Both the position numbers and the translations under genes were made by a program. From contig OX419338.1 of the NCBI GenBank assembly GCA_948470475.1, forward strand, positions 22,433,407-22,497,406: 64,000 nt of DNA, given 5' to 3'. This DNA comes from Galaxea fascicularis. Taxonomy: Eukaryota; Cnidaria; Anthozoa; Scleractinia; Euphylliidae. The notes beneath the pieces were generated by a model, which was given only the letters and a program-made list of their open reading frames with translations, was not told the DNA's origin and made no database searches. Shown here piece by piece: positions 38,350 to 47,406 of the stretch; positions within the stretch are counted from its first letter, which is position 1, and every line of letters begins with the position of its first letter.

Positions 38350-38765
38350 TAAAAGTCACTGTAGTCATCCTTGAACCAACCTCTCGAAGGTTTCATCCCA
38401 CTAATAAAGACAGCTTCACTGTCGCCTCCCAAAAGAGCCCTCAAAATCCACTGTAGTCAACCTACGAACCAACCCGCCGAAGGATTCATCCCACAGACGA
38501 ACACCGGTGAAAGAATACCACCCTCTGCTCTCAAAGGAGCACTCAAAATTCACCATAGTCATACTTCAAACCAACTCGCCGAAGGATTCATCCCACAGGT
38601 GAGCACCGGTAAAGAGGGTCACCCTCCGCTCTCAAAGGAGCACTCAAAGTTCACTTTAGTCCTCCTTCGAACCAACCCACCGAAGGATTCATCCCACAGA
38701 TAAACACTGATGAATAACTTAACCCTCCGCTCCCAAAGGAGCACTCAAAATTCACTGTAGTCCAC
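38350..38765 (+). repeat. ~100-bp tandem repeat, four to five copies
   Basis: The phrase 'GAACCAACCC.CCGAAGGAT' followed by 'TCATCCCACAGA' recurs at about 38372, 38466, 38568 and 38669 (period 94-102 bp). The open plus-strand frame through it is a by-product of the repeat. Confidence 0.8.
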
Positions 38766-39759
38766 GGATGAACACCCCTTCACAGTTCTCCCCCTCACAG
38801 TGGAGCCCACGGATGAACACCGGGGAAAAAACCCTATGACAGCGCCCTAAAGGGCATTCACCATAATCTCAAGCATGTTAAGGCATGGCTCATATTCAGT
38901 ACAGACCACCAGAAAGAAAAAAACGTTTTTGATCTACAGCAACGTTGTTTTTATCCTAGGGGGAGCCAGAAACTTACCCCAAACAAGATTTGGTATCCTT
39001 AAATTTCTTAAGGTGTCTTTATGGTCTTCACGTGACTTGTGACGTCACAAGCCTGCTTAAGATGAATTCTAAAATGGGCCAAGGATAGGGAGGTATCACG
39101 AAAAACTAACCATATGAAATTTTTAACCACTTTCTAAGGCAACTATTTCTGTCCTGAATGGATGAACTCCTCAATTATATAAGGCTATATATGGAAAGAT
39201 AGAAGGTCACGTGACCTTTTTTACGTAATAACTTCTTAGCTTAATATTTTAGTCGGCCATTCAGGACAGATTCTTGCAAGGGCCATTAGCACAATTGTAA
39301 AAATACTAAATTTGACAGTGATTGTATGTCATCTCGGCGGCCCATTTTCAGTTGTTTTTTCAAAAAGTAAAACAATTAATTATAGTCACGTGACCCATTT
39401 TATCCGATTTTATTGGTCTTAGAATATTAAGGTCGTCGACATTGGTTAGCCTGCCAATTCTGCAACGATTAAACCAAATTCTGACAGAGTAATTACTGTT
39501 TTTCAGATTTTATGCAAATGAGGCTTGAGCCATGCCTTAACATGCTTGAGATCGTTTTGGAACCGACCCTCCGAAGACTCACGCACCGATAAAAGACTGT
39601 GCAAAATGGGAGAAATTCGGCCTAATACTTAAAAGAACATTCACAAAATTAACTGAGGCGATCATACAGACCAACCACTACAGGATTCACCACAGAGGAG
39701 AGCCGTACGAGAGAGAAAAAGACAAAAAACAGTCTACCAACAAAATCGGTAGGCGAAAG

Positions 39760-39975
39760 ACTGAAAATATTTACCTCTAATTCGCCTTCTGGCTGAGGTG
39801 GGGGGGGGGTTGTTGATTCAACGGAGACACTGTAGAAATATTTACCTCTAATTCACCTTCTGGCTGAGGTGGGGGGGGGTTGTTGATTCAACGGAGACAC
39901 TGTAGAAATATTTACCTCTAATTCACCTTCTGGCTGAGGTGGGGGGGGGGGGGGTTGTTGATTCAACGGAGCAGC
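39760..39975 (+). repeat. ~67-bp tandem repeat with G runs, three copies
   Basis: Three copies of 'AAATATTTACCTCTAATTC' + 'CTTCTGGCTGAGG' + a run of 9-14 G + 'TTGTTGATTCAACGGAG'. Copies are nearly identical; the G-run length varies. Confidence 0.9.
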
Positions 39976-40094
39976 GACTTGATTTTCTGCAACCGGTGGA
40001 GCTGCCGCAGGAACCGCCACTGCCTGAGCTGGATCCTGAGGAAACTGTTCTTGTTCGTCGGCAATGATTCACGTGGGTCGAAAAATAAATAAAA

Positions 40095-40230
40095 GTTCCT
40101 CCGGACCAGTGTTCCGCTGGAAACTGAGCAAGAAGGGAGCACACCTCCACCAAAGCGTATTTATAGTCATCCTGAAGTGTCATGCACGTGTTTTATGCAC
40201 GCCTAGCCAGGAACATGCTGATATTCCGTG
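40095..40230 (+). repeat. direct repeat, right copy
   Basis: Partner of 34699-34835; the two mark the span of the tyrosine-recombinase retroelement. Confidence 0.85.
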
Positions 40231-40844
40231 TAATTCCATTTCGCATATCATTAGGAGTGTGCAGCCGTAATTTCACCGCTTTTTTTCTTTAATTCAAGTT
40301 ATACTTAGTTTTCAATCGACAATTGTTAAAAAAGTGAGTTCCAAACAAAAAGGCAAAGTTTATTTGCATGCAATTCAAACCAGTGAACTAACACGATTAG
40401 GATCGAACCGTGTGCGGAGTTGGGGCATTCTGGTTAAGGCGTCAAAAAAACATTCACGTTCCTGTCTAAGTTTGTTTTATACCATTTTCATTAGATTTGT
40501 TGCGCTGGTTGTCGTAAACCCCGTCTGGGGTCTCTTTGTATTGAAAACGATGCATAATTGCTTTTGACAGCCGAACTGAAGAACAATTGAATTCCATGCA
40601 AACTTATTGCTGCTTAGTGGTTTGTTGCAGATACTTCTTGAGTTAGACGCTAGCTCTATACAGTAACTCAGAGGTGGGCGTTTTCTTATCTATAAACTTT
40701 CAGTACTAATATTCAGTGGAGGTGCTTTACAGCTATTAGCTAATTCTTGCCGCTTTTTTCATTGAAACGTTCTGCCGAATTGATCTTTCTTTAAGGCGCT
40801 GTTCTCTCTCTCTTAACTTACACCAGAAGCCTCGTGCAGTCGTT

Positions 40845-40896
40845 ATGGAAAACACAACGCAAAGGGAAACGAGAAGCGAAGGTGCAGATAATCAAG
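40845..40896 (+). CDS. candidate first exon of an unidentified host gene
   Basis: ATG opens 17 codons (MENTTQRETRSEGADNQ) ending AAG|GTAAGC in phase 1. It is preceded by a pyrimidine-rich stretch. No partner exon is certain: the exon at 61040 reads in a different phase. If the gene continues rightward, the Polinton sits in its first intron. Confidence 0.35.
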
Positions 40897-41273
40897 GTAA
40901 GCTGAGATGACTTAACTTAGCACTACATTGCATACTGCTTAGATGTAGACAGACTGAAATGCAGTTCCCCATCAGCCAGATTTTAACAATTGCTATATAG
41001 TACTGTTTAAAAATACATTTAAACCTGAAGTAGCATGTTGCTTCAGTTTTAATTGTGCATGATGGTACGGAAACAGCTTCATCTGAAAGCATTGCACTCC
41101 AGTTGAATTACATAACACGCAATTTGCAGTTCTATGCAGGTAACATTTTCGGGTATAACCTGTTTACAATCTTCCCTGTATTTGCTTTGGTTTTGAATTC
41201 TAAATAGCCTCCCGTTTTAAGTAGATTTGGTCAGGTTTCTCCACCAACGATTTCATGTGCTAATGCACCATCT

Positions 41274-41279
41274 CGCCCC
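41274..41279. repeat. Polinton target-site duplication, left
   Basis: CGCCCC immediately left of the element's terminal AGTAGT; repeated at 60873-60878. Confidence 0.9.
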
Positions 41280-41669
41280 AGTAGTATTATGGGCTAGACT
41301 ACGGCAAACAATGAAATCAGTAGGGAAAAAAAAGACTGCGTTTGCCGCTACGGCAGGTTCGATACGAATTTCCCAATACGGCCATTTTGAACGTACCAGC
41401 CGACCCTGGGCGGTGCAAGGGGTCACGTGACCTGGTTTGCATAAATTAAAAAATTAGCATATATGTAAATGAGGTCATGAGCATAAATGCAAATGAGAAG
41501 ACACACACACACACACACAAGAATAAATGGCAAACAACGGGTTTTTAATAACAGCAGCTCCTTGATTATTTTTTTCACGAAAAAAGAAAGTGGCGGAAAA
41601 AAAACAAGGACGACAGCAGGAACAAAAAAAACCGCCACGGTTAACAACAATGAAAAGAAAGAAAATCAA
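41280..41669 (+). repeat. Polinton left terminal inverted repeat
   Basis: Matches 60481-60872 in reverse complement with only a few substitutions (e.g. near 'ATATATGTAAATGAGG') and homopolymer length changes. Includes a (CA)n tract and 'GGTCACGTGACC'. Confidence 0.97.
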
Positions 41670-41673
41670 TTGT

Positions 41674-41910
41674 TCAACGTCTGCGCCTCCTTCGCCTCCT
41701 TCTGCCTCCGGTGTGTGGGTGGTTGGCCGCTTGCATGTTGGCCATGAAATTCATCAAATTGGGGATGGTGGCTCGAGAGGGAACCAACTCTCTCAAGGGT
41801 TGTGGAAAATAGGCGGTATGGTCCATCACGGTACAATGGGGGAACAGCATGCAAACGACCAGGGAGGAGGTGGCGATGTGCGGTAACTTCCTTTTGGCCG
41901 TCATCATGGG
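41674..41910 (-). CDS. small basic-tailed protein or last exon, unknown
   Basis: From the minus-strand acceptor CTCTGCAG|CCC at 41911 an open frame of 78 codons runs to a stop next to the left TIR. It contains 'LVVCMLFPHCTVMDHTAYF' and ends in GG followed by nine arginines, a strong nuclear or DNA-binding tail. It is the last coding sequence downstream of the cassette array and could be the common 3' exon of that gene. A second frame through the same bases is also open, so the frame is not certain. Confidence 0.4.
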   Translation of the reverse strand, partial: PMMTAKRKLPHIATSSLVVCMLFPHCTVMDHTAYFPQPLRELVPSRATIPNLMNFMANMQAANHPHTGGRRRRRRRRR

Positions 41911-42031
41911 CTGCAGAGAAGAGGGGAAGGTGTCAATCCATCACGGTACAAGGGTTGTGGAGAAGGGGGAGGAGGAGGTGAAACGCTTTGTCCACCGGGA
42001 AGGCTTCACGCAGACTGGCTACCGCTAATCG

Positions 42032-43540
42032 CTGGGAAAAAAAAAAAGCTTGATTAGCACTTACTGGGGTAGCGGCACGTCAAGGCATGACCGGGAATCT
42101 GAAAAAACATGTGCAGTTGTGGTAAAATGGGCACCATGTGACACCGAAGATTTTGAAAGCCAAGGTACCGTAAGTGAGATCTATCTGGAAAAAGAAAAAA
42201 ACGAGGGAAAAAAGACTTACGCGGCGGCGGGGGCGTTTGGAATCATGCGAACGCATGCACTTTTGATGGTGTGCGACCAAAATGGCGACACGTGCACTTG
42301 TATCGGTGAGGCCAAATGGATTTTATCCTACACGTCAATACGTGACCGGGGATCTGAAAAGAACCAGAGGAAAGACTTACTAATGCTCGCACATGCACGT
42401 TCGGTGGATACCGAAGAGACCGAATTCACAAGTCAATGCGTGACCGGGGATCTGAAAAAACAGGAAAAAAAGACTCACGCATATGCACGTCCATACGAAC
42501 ACATGCACGTGGTGTGGTGTTGGGGGAAGCGGCAAACGAGTGCGTGCCCGGGAATCTGAAAAAAAACCGGGAAGAGACTTACGCATACGAACACATGCAC
42601 GTTCGGTGGAATGTAGGCCATTCGCGGATGAATTCGCAGATGAGGATGTGACCGGGGATCTGAAAAAATGGAAAAAGACTTACTGGTCAGGCCCCACCAT
42701 CCGTCATCCGTGTAACACATGCACACGGTGTGTTCCCACGGATTGACTATGCACGTCAAAATGTGCCCGGGGATCTGAAAAAACGACAACAAAAAACTCA
42801 CGACTCACGATTAGGGCATGGACCATCCGTGAGACAGGACACACATGCATGCAACGTGGCTCCGCGGATCGACCACGCACGTTAAAACGTGAGAGGGGAT
42901 CTGAAAAAAAGACACACTTACGCTCAGGATCCGGTGCATGTGTTCGCATGGCAAACGACGCATAGATGAATGGTGCCGCAGAGAGCGCACAGCATGAGAC
43001 GGTTCGGATTTAACTGAAAGAGAATGGTTTTGGAGAATACCTTTGGTACAATCGTATTAAACCCCAGCCGTACGTGAACCCGTAGGCGCTGGGGCACGTG
43101 CATTTGCAGCATCCCTCAAAGACACCGATCTGTCGAAGCAATGGGAAAAGGGCTAGAAATTGGTGTCTAGAGATTGGATGCCCCATTTGTATTTCTGCGC
43201 TAGGATGAATGGGCACGTGCAATGAACGGTACTTCGCCAGCGGGTGATCTGCCGAGAAAAAAATGGTACCTTGAAAAACATTCGTTGATGTGCCACACCA
43301 CACCGTCCCATAGGAAGCACCCCCCTGAGGACCGACTCCACCCGGGGATCTGGAAAAAAAGTGAAAAAAGAATACGTACAAGGGCCGCCGACCTAGGTGC
43401 CAAGTATAACACAATGATGTTGGATACTTGTAATCGAAGGAATACCACGGATACCCAGCGATCTGCGAAAAAAAAAATATGAGGGAATGATCCAGATTTG
43501 AGACTGACCTACGCATACAAGCCCATGCAGGTTCGGGGAT
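42032..43540 (-). repeat. tandem array of cassette-like Cys-rich mini-exons
   Basis: Minus-strand units, each after a T-rich CAG acceptor, most ending at a GTAAGT, GTGAGT or similar donor: 43509-43540, 43380-43462, 43270-43349, 43153-43248, 43041-43129, 42922-43013, 42809-42900, 42684-42774, 42583-42659, 42479-42555, 42381-42451, 42221-42353, ~42102-42184, 42065-42098. Gaps are 46, 30, 21, 27, 21, 34 (or 27), 24, 27, 27, 27, 36 and 33 nt. Frame 1 of most units encodes one module: Ile-Pro-Gly-His, a Cys near residue 8, then Thr-Cys-Met-Cys or Cys-Thr-Cys ('IPGHALTCEF', 'HRTCMCEH'). Most units start in phase 0 and are 3n+2 long, so consecutive units are not in one frame. Units 43153, 42922, 42809 and 42221 contain in-frame stops. 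I infer alternative cassette exons; function unknown. Confidence 0.7.
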
Positions 43541-43979
43541 CTGAAAAAAGAAAAAACAAAGGAAAAGCAAACAAGCGATAAAAAAAAGCGAAACGAAAAA
43601 ACAAAGGGAATCGCTTCTCTCGGCTAGCATGTTATTTTCGCAACGGAACCAATTTGGTTGAACGAGCACACCGCTCTGAATTTTTTTTGAAGAGCACACA
43701 CATAAGATGGACATCGACTTACAGCGAAAAAAAAAATAACAGAAGAAAATAATAATAATCACGATGGTTTAAGCTCGTTGTCGACGGAGAAATCCATCAT
43801 TGAACTACGAACGAAAACGTGAGCACTGCGAACGGTAAAACGGTACGTCAAAAGAAAGCTAACATAAATCTTCAACTGTCGTTTGAGCGAGTCAGTTTTG
43901 AGGATTATTGCAAAGGAAAAAAAATATATGGCAGAGCTCGGAGGCCTTTTCTTTTTTATCGAGGTTTAGCAAGTCGTGG

Positions 43980-44123
43980 TCATGAAAGCAAAGGATTTGA
44001 ACCACTCAGCAATTTCTGTGTTTTCCTGGAAACATCCGCGAGAGCGGTCAGGGTTTTCTCGGAAAACGTATCGGTCTGGTCTTTGAATGTGCTTTGTTCG
44101 CACCACCGACTCCTTTGAATCTT
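43980..44123 (-). CDS. putative alternative exon upstream of the cassette array
   Basis: An acceptor with nine T then CCAG precedes a phase-0 frame of 47 codons starting KIQRSRWCEQ and ending NPLLS-stop. It could follow the leader exon at 44402-44527 (intron 278 nt). A second open frame overlaps it. No family recognised. Confidence 0.35.
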   Translation of the reverse strand, partial: KIQRSRWCEQSTFKDQTDTFSEKTLTALADVSRKTQKLLSGSNPLLS

Positions 44124-44401
44124 CTGGAAAAAAAAACAAACAAACAAAAATAAGAATGGGTGTTGTTTTCTCGGATGACCGAACGTAAGCTTTTGAAGGA
44201 TAAAAAAAAAAATTGTGGCCGCCAACGCTTCCCGCATTTGCGAGCGAGTGTTTTTTGCAAAGAAACCAAAACAAAAATGATATTAGCTTGAAAACCGCTT
44301 CAAACCCAGCCTATGCAACGCTTAGGTAAGAGTCATGGTGATTTTAAGGAAGGTTTTGGAGTTCGACAAACGTTGGAACTAAGAAGAAGAAGAGAACTTA
44401 C

Positions 44402-44527
44402 CTCGAGCTTGCGTTTCTTTTCAAAGGTCGTTTGAAACGGGAAAATCGTTTGTAAAGATCCTCTTTCGAAAAAAAAAAAAAAAACAGAGCTTGCAGAAAA
44501 GGTCTTGTCACGTTCCCGGTGGATCAA
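44402..44527 (-). CDS. putative leader exon of the cassette gene
   Basis: ATG at 44527; 42 codons with a poly-Phe run (from a T tract) and a basic end 'TTFEKKRKLE', then CTCGAG|GTAAGT. The exon ends in phase 0, the phase in which the cassettes begin. That makes it the best candidate for a common 5' exon. The poly-T tract could instead be part of an upstream intron. Confidence 0.4.
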
Positions 44528-44636
44528 ATCAAGCTGTGAAAAGTCTTTTTTTAACGCTGAGGATCAAATCAAGCTGTGACACCATCGTTTCACGCCGCAA
44601 AAAAAACTAAATGCCCCTCGCATCTCAAGTGCTTAA

Positions 44637-45256
44637 AGCCCCGGGCAAACGATCGCAACATTTCAACGCAACATATCACAACATTGTTGGATCATGTTGC
44701 GACATGTTGCGGAAGGGCTGGCTAAACGCACGCAACATCACGCAACAGTCTACGCAATACTTTCAGTGAATATTCATGGCCCCTAGTCTCCTGTCGTAAC
44801 GAAAATAACATGGAGTATATTCACGAGCGATTTCGCCGTTGGCGTCACAAAATTGTGGCATGTTCTCAAGTGCTGCTTGTAGAGGACGATGAGAGAGAGG
44901 TAAAAAGAGGAAAAACTAGGTTGTGGACCAAGAGAAGGCAGGAGAGGGGCTGCGATTTTTCTTTGAGTTTTTACACAATTCAAATTGCGCGCCACTTTCC
45001 ACCATGTTTACAAATGACGTTTAAAAAAAATCGAGCTAGTGCGCATGCCCAGACGCAACATTGTTGCACGAACCTTGCCAAACGACCACAACATCATACA
45101 ACATCCACAAATGTTGGGTGAAAAATTTGACCATTTTCAAATTTGGGCCAACAACACGCAACATGTCGCAACATGGTGGCCAAACGCACACAACATGTTG
45201 CGGCCAACAATGTTGGGATATGTTGCGCTGAATGTTGCGATCGTTTGGCCGGGGCT
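44637..45256. mobile_element. Harbinger-like MITE inserted in the Polinton
   Basis: Inverted ends AGCCCCG(G/C)(G/C)CAAACGATCGC are flanked by TAA on both sides (44634-44636, 45257-45259), as for PIF/Harbinger elements. The interior is full of CAACATGTTGCG-type motifs. It carries no transposase. Confidence 0.75.
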
Positions 45257-45269
45257 TAAGTAATGTTTC

Positions 45270-45380
45270 GATGGCGTGGATGTGACGCAGTCGGATGACT
45301 CCTTTTTGTGACCTTATTTGGTGTCTCGCACACGTGTGGTTGACGCAGTCGGTCGACTCCTTTGGCATCTCGCACACGTG
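45270..45380 (+). repeat. two-copy direct repeat
   Basis: 'GACGCAGTCGG(A/T)(T/C)GACTCCTTT' and 'TCTCGCACACGTG' occur twice about 55 bp apart, next to the MITE. Confidence 0.7.
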
Positions 45381-45479
45381 GCTGGCCCAAAGGCTAGATT
45401 ACGGCGACAAATGGAAAATAGGCCTCTGAAAAAAGGCCTATTGTTTTCCGTAGCGAGAATGCGTTTTCTAATAGGGTCA

Positions 45480-45960
45480 GTGGTATCTGGTCAGTGGTAT
45501 CCCACCCCAGCCAGGGGGTGATTTCGATACGTCAGGTAAGACGTCACGAAGGGTTCCCTCTCTGAGAAATAGGGGCCTGCGAGGTTATTTTCACTTGGGG
45601 TCAGTCGTATCCCACACCACCCAGGGGGGTGGTTTTGATGGATCATGTAAGACGTCACGAAGGGTCCCCACCTGAGAAATAGGGGCCTGCAAGGTTATTT
45701 CCACTTGGGGTCAGTCGCATTCCACCCCCACCCAGGGGGGTGGTGTCGATGCATCATGTAAGACGTCACGAAGGGTCCCCACCTGAGAAATAGGGGCCTG
45801 CAAGGTTATTTCCACTTGGGGTCAGTCGCATTCCACCCCCACCCAGGGGGGTGGTGTCGGTGCGTCATGTAAGACGTCACAAAGTGTCCCTCTCTAAAAA
45901 AACAAGGGCCTGTAAGAACTCTTGGGCTCAGTGGTATCCCGACCTCTATGTGAATCACAC
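45480..45960 (+). repeat. ~110-bp tandem repeat, four to five copies
   Basis: 'GTCAGT(C/G)G(T/C)AT' starts recur at about 45490, 45600, 45710, 45821 and 45927. Each unit contains 'CCACCCAGGGGGGTGG' and 'CATGTAAGACGTCACGAAGG'; copies 2-4 are nearly identical. A CRE-like TGACGT core (on the minus strand) occurs once per unit. It lies just beyond the 3' end of the structural gene block. Confidence 0.88.
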
Positions 45961-46083
45961 GCATTGCAAATCGTTTTTTTTAAAGAACCTTTTATTGTCA
46001 ATTGCTTTTTTCAAAAAGAACCACTGATGGTCAACTAGTGTTTAACCTGGTTTTGAAAAAAAAAAAAAACACAGGTTTTTTTT

Positions 46084-46431
46084 TTAAACGTTCAACTTGA
46101 CTTTGGTTTGCATGATTTTCTTGACGATCTTTTCCGTGAGGGTCCGCTTGCCCGGCAATCCCTCGATGGCCTTGATCATGCGACGATCGGCGGCGTGCTT
46201 GTCCCTCAAAGTCTTGGCCTTGTCGTAGTCGATGTCGTGTTGTTTGGCAATCTTGTCCAACCGGTTGATGCCCGGGTCCCCGCGTTTCAAACGTTTCTTC
46301 AAATGCGTGCCGGGGCCCATGTACTGATAGCCCGGCCAATGAAATTCCAGGCCCGTTTTGCCCAGCCATTTTTGCACGTCCACCCCGCGGCCGCCCTGAG
46401 ACGGCTTCTGGCATCGTCGCTTACTCTTCAT
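46084..46431 (-). CDS. parvovirus-type phospholipase A2 protein
   Basis: 115 residues. The domain spans about 30-72: calcium loop Y37-x-G39-x-G41 ('YQYMGPGTHL'), then 'INRLDKIAKQHDIDYDKA' with the catalytic His65-Asp66 and Tyr69. This is the layout of the PLA2 domain of parvovirus VP1, known from adintoviruses as a separate gene and thought to help membrane passage. The flanks are basic. Its start overlaps the end of the upstream gene by about 11 nt, so the two are probably on one transcript. Confidence 0.85.
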   Translation of the reverse strand: MKSKRRCQKPSQGGRGVDVQKWLGKTGLEFHWPGYQYMGPGTHLKKRLKRGDPGINRLDKIAKQHDIDYDKAKTLRDKHAADRRMIKAIEGLPGKRTLTEKIVKKIMQTKVKLNV

Positions 46432-47266
46432 CGTAGTCCTCTTGATCGAGTCGGCGTCGCGTGCACTTCCCTCGCTCCCAATCTTCCCACCCTGGTTGGG
46501 TTCTCAACCGTCTCACTGCCAAGGGTGTTTTCGACGTTTCCTCCATGGCCTGTCGCCTTTTATCCATGGCCCTGGCGACCGCCCCCCATAAATCGTCCTC
46601 ACCCCTTGGACGCTCGATCTGGGGCGTCTTTTTCAATCGGCGTTTACCCTGTTCGAGGTCCCACGCATCAAAGGGGGTCTTCCGTGTAGGCTCTTCCTCC
46701 TTTTTCACTTTCACGTCCTGAGGGGGTGGGAAGGACCAGTCGTCTTCCTCTTCCTTTTTGACTTCCACCCAAGGAGGGGGTGGGCGGGGCCAGTCGTCTT
46801 CTTCTTCCTTTGCTTTTTTGAACAACCGTTTGGGTTTTCTTGGCACTTTGGGTTTCACGTCCGTCCCTATGGCTTTGCTCACCGTTGTCTTGGCAGGGGT
46901 CGTACCTGTAGGGGTTCCCCTCTCCGTTTTTTGGGCCACTCTCACCATGCGTCGCATCCATTTGTCGAACGCACTGCTCACCAAATCCGTTTCGGGGGCG
47001 TCGTCATCGTCGGCTGTCCCCGCCGTGCCTGCTGCGGGAACGTCCAAGGTTCGCAGTTTTTTCGTGGCTCGATGCAGGGCCCGCGATACGGGCTTCAACT
47101 TCATGCGTTTGGCTGCAGGCGACAGGTGGGGATCCTTCAACAACCGTTCCTCTTTGGCCGCCAAAGTGGCCGCATGGGTTAACAGATGGTTCTGCAACAA
47201 ACCGGCTTTGTGTTTAGCCACCCAGGGAGCGAATTCGCGTTTGGGTACGATCAACATTTCTTCCAT
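46421..47266 (-). CDS. Polinton protein of unknown function, acidic repeats
   Basis: 281 residues. The N-terminus 'MEEMLIVPKREFAPWV' and 'RLLKDPHLSPAAKRMKL' resembles a conserved ORF type in Maverick/adintovirus elements whose role is not known. The middle carries two near repeats of 'VEVKKEEEDDW.FPPP' (roughly residues 165-200), then an Arg/Lys-rich C-terminus. A TATA-like CTATAAGAGG lies at 47357-47366 on the minus strand, about 90 nt upstream. It is followed directly by the PLA2 gene. Confidence 0.65.
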   Translation of the reverse strand: MEEMLIVPKREFAPWVAKHKAGLLQNHLLTHAATLAAKEERLLKDPHLSPAAKRMKLKPVSRALHRATKKLRTLDVPAAGTAGTADDDDAPETDLVSSAFDKWMRRMVRVAQKTERGTPTGTTPAKTTVSKAIGTDVKPKVPRKPKRLFKKAKEEEDDWPRPPPPWVEVKKEEEDDWSFPPPQDVKVKKEEEPTRKTPFDAWDLEQGKRRLKKTPQIERPRGEDDLWGAVARAMDKRRQAMEETSKTPLAVRRLRTQPGWEDWERGKCTRRRLDQEDYDEE

Positions 47267-47406
47267 GACGAGACGGTGATGCGACCGGTCACGCGTGCTT
47301 CACCGAGAGGGGTCGCACAGTAGGCGTCGTCTGAGTTCACAACACTCATGTTGCCACCTCTTATAGGTTCTTGTCGGCCGGACATTCAACGAGGCCACAA
47401 GAGCTC

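Larger units (their letters stand above)
34699..40230 (-). mobile_element. tyrosine-recombinase retroelement (DIRS/Ngaro-like), decayed
   Basis: A 137-bp block at 34699-34835 ('GTTCCTCCGGACCAGT...') is repeated in direct order at 40095-40230 with about ten differences. Between them, on the minus strand, lie a capsid-like frame (37862-38134), an RNase H-like frame (36664-37011) and a two-part tyrosine recombinase (35061-36327). That gene set with direct rather than long-terminal repeats fits DIRS/Ngaro retroelements. The reverse-transcriptase core is not recognisable. Boundaries beyond the repeats are uncertain. Confidence 0.65.

Noticed and set aside
38371..38703. Frame through the 100-bp tandem repeats
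   Set aside because: Its periodic 'AEGFIPQ' pattern comes from the DNA repeat. No Cys/His spacing supports a zinc-finger array.
41487..41747. Frames within the terminal repeats (also 60455-60664)
   Set aside because: The same frame occurs in both TIRs and is made of CA repeats and A runs.
42032..43540. CRISPR-like or recombination-signal (RSS-like) array
   Set aside because: Spacing and repeat sequence are not CRISPR-like, and the conserved parts are splice-site-like and coding rather than heptamer/nonamer. The organism is an animal.
42380..43762. Continuous minus-strand frames through several cassettes (e.g. 43010-43762) as one real protein
   Set aside because: They read through polypyrimidine tracts as poly-Phe and fall out of the cassette frame at each unit end. 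The frame of the conserved Cys module changes from unit to unit.
46108..46689. Long plus-strand frames opposite Polinton genes (also 49442-49918, 51358-51876, 54071-54403)
   Set aside because: Antisense shadows of GC-rich coding sequence. The minus-strand frames carry catalytic motifs and promoter boxes.
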